Shown: piece after piece, positions 25,499 to 37,689 of the stretch
Layout of the letters: the number at the start of each line of letters is the position of its first letter
Numbering within the stretch: the stretch's first letter is position 1
Assembly (NCBI RefSeq): GCF_964656455.1
Contig: NC_135714.1
Location: 56,755,850-56,819,849 of the forward strand
Direction: 5' to 3'
Length of the DNA: 64,000 bases
From: Halichoerus grypus
Lineage: Eukaryota; Chordata; Mammalia; Carnivora; Phocidae
The notes under the pieces: model-generated
Told to the model about the DNA's origin: nothing
What the model saw: the letters and a program-made list of their open reading frames with translations, nothing else
Databases searched by the model: none
Program-made: the position numbers and the translations under genes

Positions 25499-26500
25499 TA
25501 TCTATTCTGGTACGCAGTCTTCTAGTAGATACAATTATATAATTTTAAGGACATTTGAGCCACTATAACCCAAGGAAAATTGCTTTATAATGAGCAGCCC
25601 ATCCCAATACCATTTGTTTCTTAAAGCTTCATATGTTTTTTTATTAAAAAAGTCACTGAATACCCAGGAGAATTAGACTTGAGATTCTGCTGTGTTCCTT
25701 TTTACCTTGGAGTCAATAAAAAATATTTCTAACTTAATCACAGAAAAAGTAGAACAGCTATGGGAAACAAAAAAAATAAAAGCACACAGGGATTGTGCAG
25801 CATATAGAACAACAGGGAATAACCACAAAGTGTATAAACACTAGATGAAGCAACCCCTCTTCTTTTGGTGAGGTGAGAGGGTGCTAATAGTAAGAGAAAA
25901 CACCATTTTCCCTTGCTATTAACTTTCTTCTTTCATCTGTTATATAGCCTTCATAATGTACTAAGATGTGTACAATATTTAAGAAATTGACATTTTCAAG
26001 GTATCTAAAAGAAGCGTTGTTCTATGCATTGGTAGGCAGAACAATGTATGTTAAGTTTCAAATAAGGAATCTGGAATTCTTACTAAGATTACTGATTTGT
26101 AGTATAACTGGAGAAGTGGTGAGGACTTTTCTCAAAGACAATTTTCTTTTAACTATCAACTCATGTTTTGGGTCATTCTTAAATTTACTCCGAAGTTGTC
26201 AAATGCCAATAAAATCTATTGGCATTTAAATAACTTCGCAGTGAGCTAACCAAAAAAGTCTCAAGACTGTATAGACACTTACTAGTAATATCTCTCTATA
26301 CTGTAGCTATGTGGTCTCATTGTTCATTGCTCAGCAACCTGGCCTGGCTAGTTTCATTAACAAAAGTGATTTCTCCCAATTTTTTTGAGGAGGAAGTGAT
26401 CAATGTCATTGTAAAAGGAAAAAAGTCAGATTCATACGCATACTACTAAAAATGTTAACACGAAGTGAGCTTAACATTTCTCTTACTGTTAGCACCCTCT
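25499..26500. other. Unassigned sequence
   Basis: No repeat or exon recognised. An 87-codon open frame at 25966-26229 has no similarity that I recognise and no supporting context. Confidence 0.45.
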
Positions 26501-26665
26501 CCCCTCAAGTGCTATGCTGAACAGTTTACATGGATTTCCTCATTTAATTTTTATAACAGTACATGAAGTCCTCATTCTTTTTTATAGATCAGAAAACTGT
26601 GCCTTAGAGTTTCCTAGTAAGCAGAATCTGATTATCAAGTCAAGCATTTTGATCCAGAGCTACCC
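26501..26665 (+). repeat. MIR-like fragment
   Basis: 'tttacatggatttcctcatttaatttttataacagtacatgaag...tatagatcagaaaactgtgccttagag' follows the MIR core. Confidence 0.55.
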
Positions 26666-27650
26666 CTAAACCAGTTCTCTACTATCAACAAGGAAGCAGT
26701 GACTTATAAATGGATATATATTTTCCATACTGCTACTTTCAATTATATTTAGCACTTGTCTGACTATTGAATGCAATTTCACTTAAACTGAATTAAGAAT
26801 AGTATAGAGGTAGAAGATGTTGATACCCTTTTTGATAGTTAAAAAGGATCTGCATACTTGAGGTTGGAAGGCATAATACTATAAATTGGCAGTATTTTGG
26901 GGTCACTGGCTCAGAACTTAAGCCTATAGTATTATCTTCATGAAAAAGTCTTTACGGCTATAGTTTCATCATAACTGGCCATCTTAGATGTGCAGGCTTT
27001 GTCTTAAAAGGGATGGAAAAATCGGAACAATATAATGGAAATGGCAACTCAAATCATTTGCAAAATGAAATGAATTGTGAAATATTTCCACATGAAAAGT
27101 AGCTCTTTATAATCAATTGAGAGTAAGCTGAAACCTTATATCTTTCTCTTTCTGTCTCTCTCTCTGTAAATCCACGAAACACCTAAAAATATACATATCA
27201 GGTAGGGATCTGGAGAAAGCTATATGGCACTTGGACTATGCTAGACTAGTGCATCGCTTTGCTATTGGGTCGAACAGAAGAGATTTCTCAAAACCAAAAT
27301 AAAACCCGACTACCTATGCATAATTTTGTGAGCTACCTTAAGCTCTACTTCATTTCAAATATGTCTTCCATGCTAACTTGGGTTAAAGAACAATCACTGA
27401 GTAATTTCTTATGTTCTGTAAGTATGGATTGATTGAACCTATACGAAACGTGAGTCTGCCTTTTGTTTCTGTTTGCTATTAAGACATGATGTATACTGAG
27501 TGCCTGGATAATATGTATCTTACAAAGCATGATGAAATGTTTCAGTGCACTGTTACTTAACAGGAGTCCTATATCTATACATGTAGTAGGTAAGATGATG
27601 TGCTTTTAAATTTCTTCCATTAACAATTCGATGATAAGCAGCATTGTTCA
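26666..27650. other. Unassigned sequence
   Basis: No recognisable feature apart from a short CT-rich tract near 27140-27170. Confidence 0.4.
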
Positions 27651-27765
27651 CTTATTCTTTTAACCATTTACTCAACAGATATTTGAGCACTTACTATGAT
27701 AAATAAGACACAGCCTGTCCTTGGCTTCATGGAGTGACAGACAGTGCTCCTAAATATGTATTTAA
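27651..27765 (+). repeat. L2-like fragment
   Basis: 'catttactcaacagatatttgagcacttactatgataaataag...gtccttggcttcatggagtgacagacag' matches the L2 3' end in outline. Confidence 0.5.
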
Positions 27766-29220
27766 TGGGGTCTGTGGTACACCACACTAGGGTCTACCAG
27801 GATTTCCAGACTTTCTTTCTTACCAGGAACATGGCAGGCTCTGCGTGTGCCTTACCTCATATCTTCTCAGCCTATTCCCACAATCCTCCACCACCTCAAA
27901 CATTGTTGTAAAAGGTTGGTGTGGACAGGTGTAACCTGACACCACCTCATTTCAGCTGCATTGAGAACTTCATTTTCTGCCTCAGCGCTTCTCTGCCATA
28001 TCTGCATGGGTCACCTGTGAAAATTCTCGGTCATTCTGATGAATGTTCTAAGCTGGGAGGATGAGGTAGTTATCATCCCATGAGATAGGCCTAGACAATG
28101 GGGATAGGAGTTGGTAGCTAAATACTACTCTTTTCTATCCATAGACAGAGAATTTTAAGGTTCTAAATGGTTTCCCTCAGGGAACCATTCTAGAGGCTGA
28201 GCATATCCCCAAATAAAATACATATATGCAAGCCCTGTCTCAGTCTCTGCTTATAGGGGAAGCCCAGGCTGGAATAGTCGGTACTCTAAATAGCTCCAGT
28301 AGCATTTTTTAAAAATTTTATTTTATTTTTAGCAGACCTCAAGATGGGACTCTAGAAGTGGTAATTCTATAAGGGTGATATGACCCTTGGCATGTGGAGT
28401 AACATTGGTAAAATTAAGACTTTGATGATGGGTTGAGAAGAGTACTGGAGATAACTCATCAGCTTATACGGTAACAGTGTTGATTAATATTGTGATAATT
28501 ACAGAGTTGGCTGTTTTTTGTTTATATCTCCTGCAGTCACTGTATAATCACTATCTGGTCTCAGGGTTATGTTAACTCTCCTGTTCTTTATAACATTATA
28601 GTCCGAGGACAATGTTTATGTTCTGCAGACTATCATGCTAGTTCACTAATAGTATTGACATTAGGTTAATTGGATATGATGAATAGAAATTAGGATGTAC
28701 TCTGATGTCCCATTAGGACACATGAGTGGCAGAGGATGAGAGAGAGACTCTGGGAGGGTTCAGGGGCCTGTCACTAAGTAAAGTGTTAGAAGTCCTGTAA
28801 AAAAGACTCTGTACTCAGTAAGCCTCTGAATTTTTGAAGTGATATTTATGCAGTTGGGAAACGTTTTTGATTCATTTATTAGTGACTTGAAAGTAGGCTA
28901 CATTTGAATGGGGCCCAGAGCAAAAGATGACTTTGAGAAGAAGCCAGCTTACAGCACACCACTGGATTGTGGGTTGTCCTTCAGAATGCATTATACACAC
29001 TAAAAGAGTGGTTTACATATGTCCTCAATAACTAAAACATATAGAAATGGGAACCAAAGTTTATAGGAAGGGTTGGCCCCTCTTCATATTATGCCAAGTG
29101 ACCCTCTTTTGGAATTTGTGCTTCCTGTCCCTTGACTGCTACAATAGAGATCCTGGATCCCACCAGGGAAATATTTCTACCAGAGGTAAGGGTTCAAATT
29201 GCCTGAAGCCCCACTACTGT
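27766..29220. other. Unassigned sequence
   Basis: No gene seen. Some of it could be old LTR-retroelement interior, but I cannot support a family. Confidence 0.35.
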
Positions 29221-29238
29221 TTCCTGATTTTAACTCTT

Positions 29239-29292
29239 TTTTTTTTATTATGTTATTTTAATCACCATACATTACATCATTAGTTTTTGATG
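29239..29292 (-). mobile_element. Very short (about 54 bp) LINE-1 3'-end insertion
   Basis: A T-run followed by 'attatgttattttaatcaccatacattacatcattagtttttgatg' is the complement of a LINE-1 tail end, closely matching 36772-36825 in this same window. Flanking repeats ttcctgattttaactctt (29221-29238) and ttcctcattttaactctt (29293-29310) are an 18-bp target duplication with one mismatch. It is a complete, extremely 5'-truncated LINE-1 integration. Confidence 0.88.
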
Positions 29293-29310
29293 TTCCTCAT
29301 TTTAACTCTT

Positions 29311-29814
29311 AATGCTGTTGACCCATGAAAGGAGTTACTGTATGAGTGGGAGTGGTTGATCCAGAACATATCTATCATACATCTCTAACATAATAGAGAT
29401 ATTATATCCTGGGGACAAGAAATACATCTAAAATCTAGGAGAATATCTTGGTGCTTCTATGCCTAGTCATGACTATAGATAGGTAATTGCAGCAAACATG
29501 CTTAAACCACATGAAGTAGCTGAAGGCCTTGACTTCTCACAGAGGTCTATATTATCTCAGTAGAGGAGAAATCTGGAGATCCTGAATTGTTGCCCAAGGA
29601 TTAGGGAAATCTAAAATGTGTGGTGAAGAGAAATATCAGTGTTAGACTTGAGATGAGTTACAGCAGTGAGGACAGTAGGTTGTTCTCTGTGGCCTATTGG
29701 ATTTGATGTAGGGCACAAGTAGATCTGAGTGGTTTAAGTGGGAGACTGACTACTGGATGACTACCCATCTTTCAGCACACTTCCTGTTCCAGCTATTGTT
29801 GTGGTAGTCCACTA
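29311..29814. other. Unassigned sequence
   Basis: No recognisable feature; possibly part of the LTR element to its right. Confidence 0.35.
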
Positions 29815-30265
29815 CTTAGAGGTGCAGCTTGATGGCAACTGGCCTCAGCTGTACTGCCTGTCTCTTGTTGTTTGCCCTGGTGTTTTTCTGTGAAGCAGTG
29901 TAGAACATTCGCAAGAACCAGCTCAGCCATTTTGATACATACACCAACCAGAAAGTGTTAGTTACTACATGGGGGCAATTCTTGGCCAACAAGGTTAGAA
30001 GAATATGAACAAATACTTCAAAATCACTCAAAAAGGCAATTCTCAGATAATCTTCTATGGCTCCTGTGAGACTCTGAAGCACAACTGAGCCTGAGAGAGA
30101 CTCTGCTTGCCAATAAACCCTAGAATTGCCTTTTCCTCCTTCCCTGTATTTTTCTATCCTTTCTCCTCCTGTTTCTAGGATTACTTTACATAATAAATGA
30201 TTTACAGGCATGCCCTTGACTCAGGTTCTGCTTCTTTAGGGGAGGATGTTACAGGCTAAGAAACA
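29815..30265 (+). mobile_element. ERVL-like LTR, 3' part (tentative)
   Basis: The end 'cataataaatgatttacaggcatgcccttgactcaggttctgcttctttaggggag...aggctaagaaaca' resembles the R-U5 end of MLT2/MER74-type ERVL LTRs (AATAAA, then 'ctcaggctctgcttctgg...cctaagaca'). The left boundary is a guess. Confidence 0.42.
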
Positions 30266-30640
30266 GCCCCTTAAAATGAGGGATGGTATGTGGCATTTGG
30301 CCATGCTTAGAAGCACTTGAGATTCCTTGTGTAATGAATTATTCCTGCTTTCTTACTTAGGTATGGTAATTGTATAAACCTGTGTTGAGATGAAGCCATC
30401 TGGAATGTGGAGCCACCTCAAGGAATCCAGCTGCTCTGCAAAAATGAAAACTGAACTTTTGTCTAGTTATGCGATAAACATTTTGGGATTTGTTAGTGAA
30501 GCATAGCCCAGCTCATTTTGTCTAGTTATGGTGTAAAGAACAATGAATACAACAGGGTGTGTAATACGAAGAAGGAACGTAATAGCACCAACCTCTCCTC
30601 ACCTAACCCTTTTCCTCACCTCCAGGAAAGAGGTTTAAAT
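30266..30640. other. Unassigned sequence
   Basis: No recognisable feature, although 'tttgtctagttatg' occurs twice at 30460-30470 and 30520-30530. Confidence 0.35.
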
Positions 30641-31065
30641 TTTGTTTCCTGTATTATTTTAAACATGCTGAGCAGGATAGAGAATCTAATTAAAATACAT
30701 GTACATATCACATAAAAATACAATCGAAGCACTTCATCCTAATCACATTTTCCTACCTCTGAGGTACCAGCATCATTTTTTTTTTTTGCATTTTTTTCAC
30801 TCCAATGAATATATTAATATTTTTATTCTAACTGAATGATTTGCTAAACAGTATTTTGCATGCTTCTATAATGTAGTCAACACTGTGAGCTACTTTTTTG
30901 CAATGTGCCTTTTTCCTCAAAAATAATGCTTTTTGAGATTTAGTTGGGTTGATAAGTTACTCCATTTTCACAGCTATGTAAACAATTACATGGATATGCT
31001 ATATTTTATTTATCCATTCTCCTGTCAATAGACATTTAGGTTATTTACAGAATTGAGTGAAGGTG
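30641..31065 (-). mobile_element. Old LINE-1-like fragment, antisense (tentative)
   Basis: 'tttttgagatttagttgggttgataagttactccattttcacagctatgt' and 'ttatttatccattctcctgtcaatagacatttaggttatttacag' resemble the antisense ORF2/3' UTR region of old LINE-1 copies. Confidence 0.5.
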
Positions 31066-32835
31066 TGAGCTGCTCTTATACCATCTTCTCCTTCCCAGGG
31101 AAAATAAAGAGCTTTGTTGTTTATACCCATTAAGGAGGATTAAAAACTATTTACCTTTGTGAGAGCTGCTTCTGTGACCTATTGGGACAGAGGCCAAACT
31201 ACTCTTGGGGTCTGAGTAAGCAGGACGTAAGGGAGGGAGAATGGCTTGATAGTATCTGAGTTAACAGATTTGTGGGGTTCTAGATGTGTGTTTTAGGAGA
31301 ATCCTTGGCCAAATATTAGGTGAAAACTTCCTTCTGCTTATGGTTTTCATAAAGCACAGACTGTATTTTAAGAAGGTTCAAAACTCTAAGAGCCATCTAT
31401 CAGTTAGGTTTGTTAGCAATTTTTATTTCCCATTAAAGATAGCATTAAATAATCATCCAATATTACTTCCATTGGCTCTCGGGGCTCTGTTACAAGGTCT
31501 CTTTGTTTGAATTGTTTCAATGATTTGTACATAAATAGAAATTCCTACCCCCTTAACCCACTCTTAGGACAAAAAGAAAAATAGAAATAAGATTTTTATT
31601 TCATCAAACTTTGTGAACATGGACTGGTCAGTGCTTCTCGGCAAGAAATAACCAGTCTTCACCTTTTATTATCCATATTCGCAGGAATGACTTCTATTAC
31701 AACTTTTCTTTTTCTTACCTGGGACACTGATAGGTTATCAAATGAATGAAGTCCACCTATCTGACAAGGGATCAAGCATGGATATAGTCCCATGATACGA
31801 TGCAAGATATAAGGAGTAAAAAGTACCTCCTATGCTTTTCTCCTCTCTCTTTTGTAACCCTACATAAATGATCTCCTAGGTGTAAAAGGACCTAGGATTT
31901 GCTAGAACCTGTTTACCAAGGTGCTCTGTTTAACGAGGCCATAAGTTCATAGATGAAGCCATTTGTCACATGGTGAATGATCAAAAAGCCCCCACTTCCT
32001 GCTCCCACAGTACTTATCTGAATCCCCAGACAATTAGGAATTGGTGGTGGTTTTTATGCATAAACTAAATATAAGTAAAAAAGAATAGTAGTGTTTTTTG
32101 AAAGGTGAGTCCAGGGAGGAAATAGACTGTGGTGTTTGATAGAGGGGCTAAGAAGGGTTGTCCAGAGATACTTCTAAGGAACTGAGAAAAAGTCCTCAAA
32201 ATATATGGGACACCTCATGTGTAAGATTCAGCAGTCTGTTTCCATGCAGCACCCAGGGAGGTAGCAGAAACTCATATGGGATTGAAAGCTGCTTACCAGG
32301 GACCTGATTCCCCTACTTGGCAAGGGTCATGGTGCCCAAGATGCCCAATGAAACAGCAGTGTTCTCTGCTTCATATTGACCATAGGGCTTTTCCAGTGTA
32401 GACTGATGAAAGGTCCTTGTTGAATGTTTTGGAATAAATAAGACCCTGGAGCTCTTACATAACCTTAGAGAAGGGCTCTACAAATCCTAATGAGATTGAA
32501 TTTCTTGCTGGTCATGAGGGGATATTCAGAAGGGATTTAATTTAGAGATTAGACTTACAGAAATATATATATAATTTATCTCCTCTCTTTGTCTCTGATA
32601 GATGAGTAATAAACTTCATACCTGCCATAGTTGAAAAAGTTAATATAATAAACATGTCAGTAAAATTCTGATTATGCACTCTGAAACTGTGACATAGACT
32701 AAAACTAATGGCCCTTACTCCACTAGACTCTACCTAGAGGTTGGTACAATATCTGGTAAGTGTCCAGCACATAGTAGATCATAATTTTACAAAAGCTGTT
32801 AATAAGTCCTGTCACTTCTACTTCCAAGATGATCA
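31066..32835. other. Unassigned sequence
   Basis: About 1.8 kb without a recognisable gene or repeat. Confidence 0.4.
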
Positions 32836-33000
32836 TTTTAATAGTGATAGCAATAGATAACCTTAATTTAGCTCTCTGCCAAGGATGCTTCTAATCACTT
32901 TACATACATTATTAAGTGTGACAAAAGTGTTATGAGAAAGAGTATTAGTATCCCAATCTTCCAGAAGAGAAAATCAGGGCTCTGAAAGAAACTTCCCCAC
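32836..33000 (+). repeat. MIR-like fragment
   Basis: 'taatcactttacatacattattaagtgtgacaaaagtgttatgagaaagagtattagtatcccaatcttccagaagagaaaatcagggctctgaaagaaactt' follows the MIR core. Confidence 0.55.
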
Positions 33001-33029
33001 CGCTAATCCATATATTCCACTTTATATTC

Positions 33030-33390
33030 TTTACCTCCACCTTAATCTGTGCTCAGTCATTTCTTTCTTTGATAACTACAATAGCCTTTTTAATGGCTTC
33101 CCTGTGTACTCTTCCTGCCTGTCTTTCTTCATTTCCCACAGCATAACCCGAGCGAATCCTTAGAAAGTACATTATATTCTACCACTTTCCTGATCCTTAG
33201 GGGACTTCCCATTGCTTTCCTGTTACCATGGTGTTCTGGACTTAGTTTATATCCCCAGTGTATGTCATCAGTGTGTAGTCCTCTTGTAGTATTTCTTCCC
33301 TTTCTTGCTAATTTTCTCCTGAACTGGTCTTTTGATTCGGGAAACAGTTCCTCAGGACTTTTGCACACACTGCCACCTCTGTTTTTCCCA
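33030..33390 (+). repeat. L2 (LINE-2) fragment
   Basis: Diverged L2 phrases in order: 'ataactacaatagcctttttaatggcttccctg', 'cccacagcataacccgagcgaatccttagaa', 'ggggacttcccattgctttcctgttaccatggtgttctgg', 'cctcaggacttttgcacacactg'. Confidence 0.65.
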
Positions 33391-36264
33391 TTCTGGTTAA
33401 GATTAGATTCAGCAACAATTGACAGAAAACTCCAACTAATAGTAGCTTAAACTATATAGGAATCTATTCACCTCGCATGAAATTTCTGTAGATCTGTTGT
33501 TCCATGGTGTCATGGTACAAGTTCCTTTTGTCTTGTTACTTGGCTGTGTGTGGCCTTCCTTCATAATCAGAGTTGGCAGCATCCATGTTCCTGGTAGCAA
33601 GATGAAGGAGAGAGAAAGGAAAGAAAAAGAGGTTAAGCACAGCCCAGAAAATCTCTCCACAAAGGTAGAAGACAAAAGAATTATTGAGTAAGCATTAAAT
33701 CAGAATGTGATGTGCATCACAGGCAATCTGTTGAAGAAATTATAAAGACTGAGAAGTCTCACCTCCTTCTTTGGCCAAGCAGATACAACCCATTACATAG
33801 ATGTTTTTAAGATAAACAATAACTACTCCCTAAGTGAAAGGACTTGGCAGCACCATTGGTCACGTATGGTTTACCCTAAGTTCACTGTTTTTTTTTTGGT
33901 CCCTTTCCTTGCCCTTTCTTTCTTCCCTCACCTCCCATAAAATTTTCCAAGTGAGTCTAATATGCAGCTGAGTTGAGAAACACTCAGAGTGGGGAAAACA
34001 GGAAATCGGTACTTATGTAGAGCAAATATAAAGAAGAATAATAAACAGTGTCTGAGAATAGGCAGGAATGCAGATGTTCCTGTTCTAAAATATTCATGAG
34101 TCCTCATGGTTTAAAGAAGAGTTCGTGAAAGGTAAAGTAACAAGATGATTGTCCATATTCAGGGAAATAAATGAAAACCCTCTTTTAATCTTAAAACCTC
34201 AAGGGATTTTGAGAGGACTCATTAAAATTGGGTAGAATAAGAAAATAGGACATAGCATAACTACTATATATGGAGCAGAGTGAGACTGTTTATGTGTAAT
34301 AAAAGCAGTGGTTATACCCTACTTCAAATTCTATCTTGATCTCTTACGTCCTAAGGAGTGAATACATTCTCAGAACAAGAACTGAAATGACTGTCCAGGG
34401 AATTCAATTAAGTTTATGAATTTAAAAAACAACAATAATGTACTTAATGTCTGAATTGCATTACATTTCTGTAAGATTTTCTGGGCAAATTTCAGGTAGC
34501 AAATACTAACTCTGGTTCTTAATAACACTATTGGTAAAGCTTTCTCCATCCATCAACCTATTTAACTGTGGTAACTCCTGGTAGACAAAGTTGCAGTTTC
34601 TCTTCTTTATCAACCTCAAGTTGTACCAATCAATTGAAAAGATTCTTTTCTTCAATCTGTCCTAAAGGGAGAAATGGGGAGGGAAAGTAAATGTTTAATG
34701 ACCTACCACTATTTTGAGAAATCTAAATTGGTTCCATCTCCATAGTTCATTATAACCCATGTAATACATTGTTGCCAGCTTCTGTTTCACCCCCTATTCA
34801 TTGCACAGCAACTGGTATGTTCAGGTGAGATTCGTAAACCATATCTGGTAAACCCTGTCTGGCGACAACCTATTAGAATGATTCCCACATTGCCACAGTT
34901 TAATCTCTTATCCATGGTGATTCAGGAAAAGGTATGTAAACTAAATTAAACTAATCAGAGTAAGGCCTTGAAGAAATGGCCTCAGGAGATGCTTTATGGA
35001 TGACAGGTCGGGAGGTATTTTAGCCTTTGTTACCATGAAGCTCATATTTGGTAATGGGCAGAGCCAAGCAAATGGAATTGGAACCCTCATTAAAAACATG
35101 CTTGAGCCTGTTAACTCTATTTTTAGTTACATGTACTAATAAGTTATTCTTTTTTAGCCCAGTTTGAGTTATTTGTAACCAAAAGTATCTTCCCTGATAG
35201 AAAGCTATCATCTTAAGTGATACAATAGCTACCATTCAATATGCTAGGCATTGTGCAAATCACTTGCTATTCACATTATAAAGGTTTATCTTTTTACTTG
35301 GATTTTGTCTCTTTCTCAGAATTGCTACAGAATTTACATTCATCCTTATAGATTCAATCTCACGTCTTCAACTGTGTTTCTCAGTGGCTTTGTACATGGT
35401 CAAGTGTCTTCCATTTAAAACAACACACATCTCATTGTTCATCAGGTTTTTGTTACTTTCTCTGACCTATAACATTGTATTAGTTTTTGATGTACCATAT
35501 GATTTGACAGGGAAGCATCATAATAGAATGATCACTTTGTTTTTCATGGTGAAACCAAGTATAATCAAAGTATGTATTTTTAAATGTTGAGATTAGTGAA
35601 TCTGCTAAGGATAAGTGTGCCCTATATGCTAGGGATATACCTCTTCAGTCCTTGCAATTAGGATGAAATTAAGCACATATTTCCCCTTAGGGACTGCTGA
35701 AAACTGGATGGTAGCTGTTATGCATTAAATGTTATGTAGAAGAAACCAGTTGCAGAAAGAATAATTGCAAATATAGCTCCTAATTTCCCGTGGACCATAG
35801 TTAATTCACTATGAACAAACTGGGAACCCAGCTATCCTTTATCATGAACTCATCTTTATTTTTGGTTTACACAGAGGTAACTGAAATCAGGTATTTTATT
35901 TTTATCATTTGGTTTCAATTAAAAAGGCATTTCTCCTCAACAGCAAAGTTCAACAGATTTTCAAGGTGACTGATAAGTTAATGAGTATTTGGAATTTAAT
36001 AGAATTAAAATGAGAGAAAGTTGTTGGGAGAAAATTTCATATCTCAAATGTGTCATCTAATAACATATTTTTATAGTGAAAGTAGGAGGTATAGAAAATT
36101 TTTTTTAATTATCTGGATATGAGAAAATATTTTTGACCTCTGAATAACCTTGTAACATAAAGGTGAGTCAAAATAAGGCACATGGAATAAGTTAAAATCT
36201 TTGGAAAAACTAAAAAGTTGTCTAGGAAACAGTAGTCTGAGTTCATAACAACCTTGAAATTGTG
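33391..36264. other. Unassigned sequence, long repeat-poor stretch
   Basis: I see no gene and no confidently named repeat over 2.9 kb. The part at 33395-33690 ('ctaatagtagcttaaactatataggaatctattcacctcgcatg') reads like an ancient interspersed repeat that I cannot name. Confidence 0.4.
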
Positions 36265-36675
36265 AAAAATAAAACACAGTGGACAGTTAAGGACAGTTTT
36301 ATTCAAGCAATTGCAATAAAGAGTATATGTATTAATGAGTAATGTTAAAGAGAAATTACATGAGATGGAATTAAACAGGTGAGGAAGACTTTGTTTAAGC
36401 CTATTGCAATGGGAGAGAGAGACCATTGCAATAGAACAAAGAGATTGAGCTCAAATCCACCCAGACAAAAAGTGGGAATTTAAGTGCTGGGATGAACAAG
36501 CAGAAAAGTATAGGAGGACCTTGGGGAGACAGGAGGCTGATCAATGCGATTGGACCAACACTCTTAGAAAACTGGTACTTCTCATAGTTAGGCTTCTACC
36601 TCCCACAGAGACTGGGAGATGAATGTTATCTCCCCCCCCCCCCCCGCTTTGGAAAGTTCAACAATTAACTCTGCA

Positions 36676-37120
36676 TTTTTTTTTTGGAAAATTTAAATTC
36701 AATTAATTAACATATAATGTATTAGTTTCAGAGGTAGAGGTTAGTGATTCATCACTCTTTTTTTTTTTAATTTAATTTTATTATGTTATGTTAATCACCA
36801 TACATTACATCATTAGTTTTTGATGTAGTGTTCCATGATTCACTGTTTGCGTATAACACCCAGTGCTCCATTCAATACATGCCCTCTTTAATACCCATCA
36901 CCAGGCTAACCCATCCCCCCAGCCCCCCCAGAACCCTCAGTTTGTTTCTCAGAGTCCATAGTCTCTCATGGTTCATCTCCCCCTCCGATTTCCGCCCCCT
37001 TCATTTTTCCCTTCCTACTATCTAGTGATTCATCATTCTTATATAAAATCCAGGGCTCATTACCTCACAAGCCCTCCTTAATGTCCATAACCCAGTTACC
37101 TCACCCCCCACCCCTCCCCT
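36676..37120 (-). mobile_element. LINE-1 3' UTR fragment, outer copy
   Basis: The T-run, then complement of the LINE-1 end ('aattaattaacatataatgtattagtttcagaggt'), resumes after an inner insertion with 'tctagtgattcatcattcttatataaaatccagggctcattacc' and ends near 37120. Only the last part of a LINE-1 3' UTR is present. Confidence 0.85.
36760..37022 (-). mobile_element. LINE-1 3' end (about 263 bp) inserted into another LINE-1 3' UTR
   Basis: Poly-T, 'attatgttatgttaatcaccatacattacatc' and 'gtgttccatgattcactgtttgcgtataacacccagtgctcc' form the terminal part of a younger LINE-1. It is flanked by tagtgattcatcactctt (36742-36759) and tagtgattcatcattctt (37023-37040), an 18-bp duplication with one mismatch. 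Confidence 0.9.
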
Positions 37121-37689
37121 TTCTTGATGGTTACATTTTAAAGGAATGGCCCCCAATTCCTTGAGAAAGACATTCTAGGTTATAAAACTGGCAAGAGGCT
37201 GGAAAAGATAAACATCTTGAAGGAGCATAGAATGATTTTATAATTGAAAGATTTCTTAAGTAAATGCTCTAAGAAAAGGGAAATCGGGCTTATAGTCAGG
37301 GAGAAATGTCTAAAGGTTAGTCTAGTTGAGGGGAAGGTTAAGGCTGTTTTGATTAGGAAAGTCTGAAGAGGAGAAAATTTAGAGTTTTATACCAAAAAAG
37401 ACTCATTGAGGGGGAATGGAGATGTACATTAACTGATTGAGGAAAGGTGGAGGTGTGATCTATTTCAGAACATATAATGGCCATTTCTCAGGGCACGTAA
37501 GGATGGGGGGAGGATTTTTTTTTTTTTTAAGTCTTTTTTACTCTCTATTCTAAACCATCCTATTCAGGGAACACAGGGCTCAGGTTAAGTTCAACATTGT
37601 TAAATAGATATAAGATTCCCTTTCATCAAAGGATGATGCAATTAGCTTTAGAATACTGTTTTCTAAGTGGGAACCTGTTGCAGGATTCT

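Larger units (their letters stand above)
36265..37625 (-). mobile_element. LTR-like element interrupted by LINE-1 3' ends (tentative)
   Basis: The left part carries 'gacagttttattcaagcaattgcaataaag', which in complement contains AATAAA. The right part, 37125-37500, has 'ggcccccaattccttgagaaagacattctaggttataaaac' and 'gatctatttcagaacatataatggccatttctcagggca'. Together they resemble an old retroviral LTR or adjacent interior, split by LINE-1 sequence at 36676-37120. The family name is uncertain. Confidence 0.35.

Noticed and set aside
25966..26229. 87-codon open frame as a small gene
   Set aside because: AT-rich, no recognisable domain, no splice or promoter context; this length is expected by chance.
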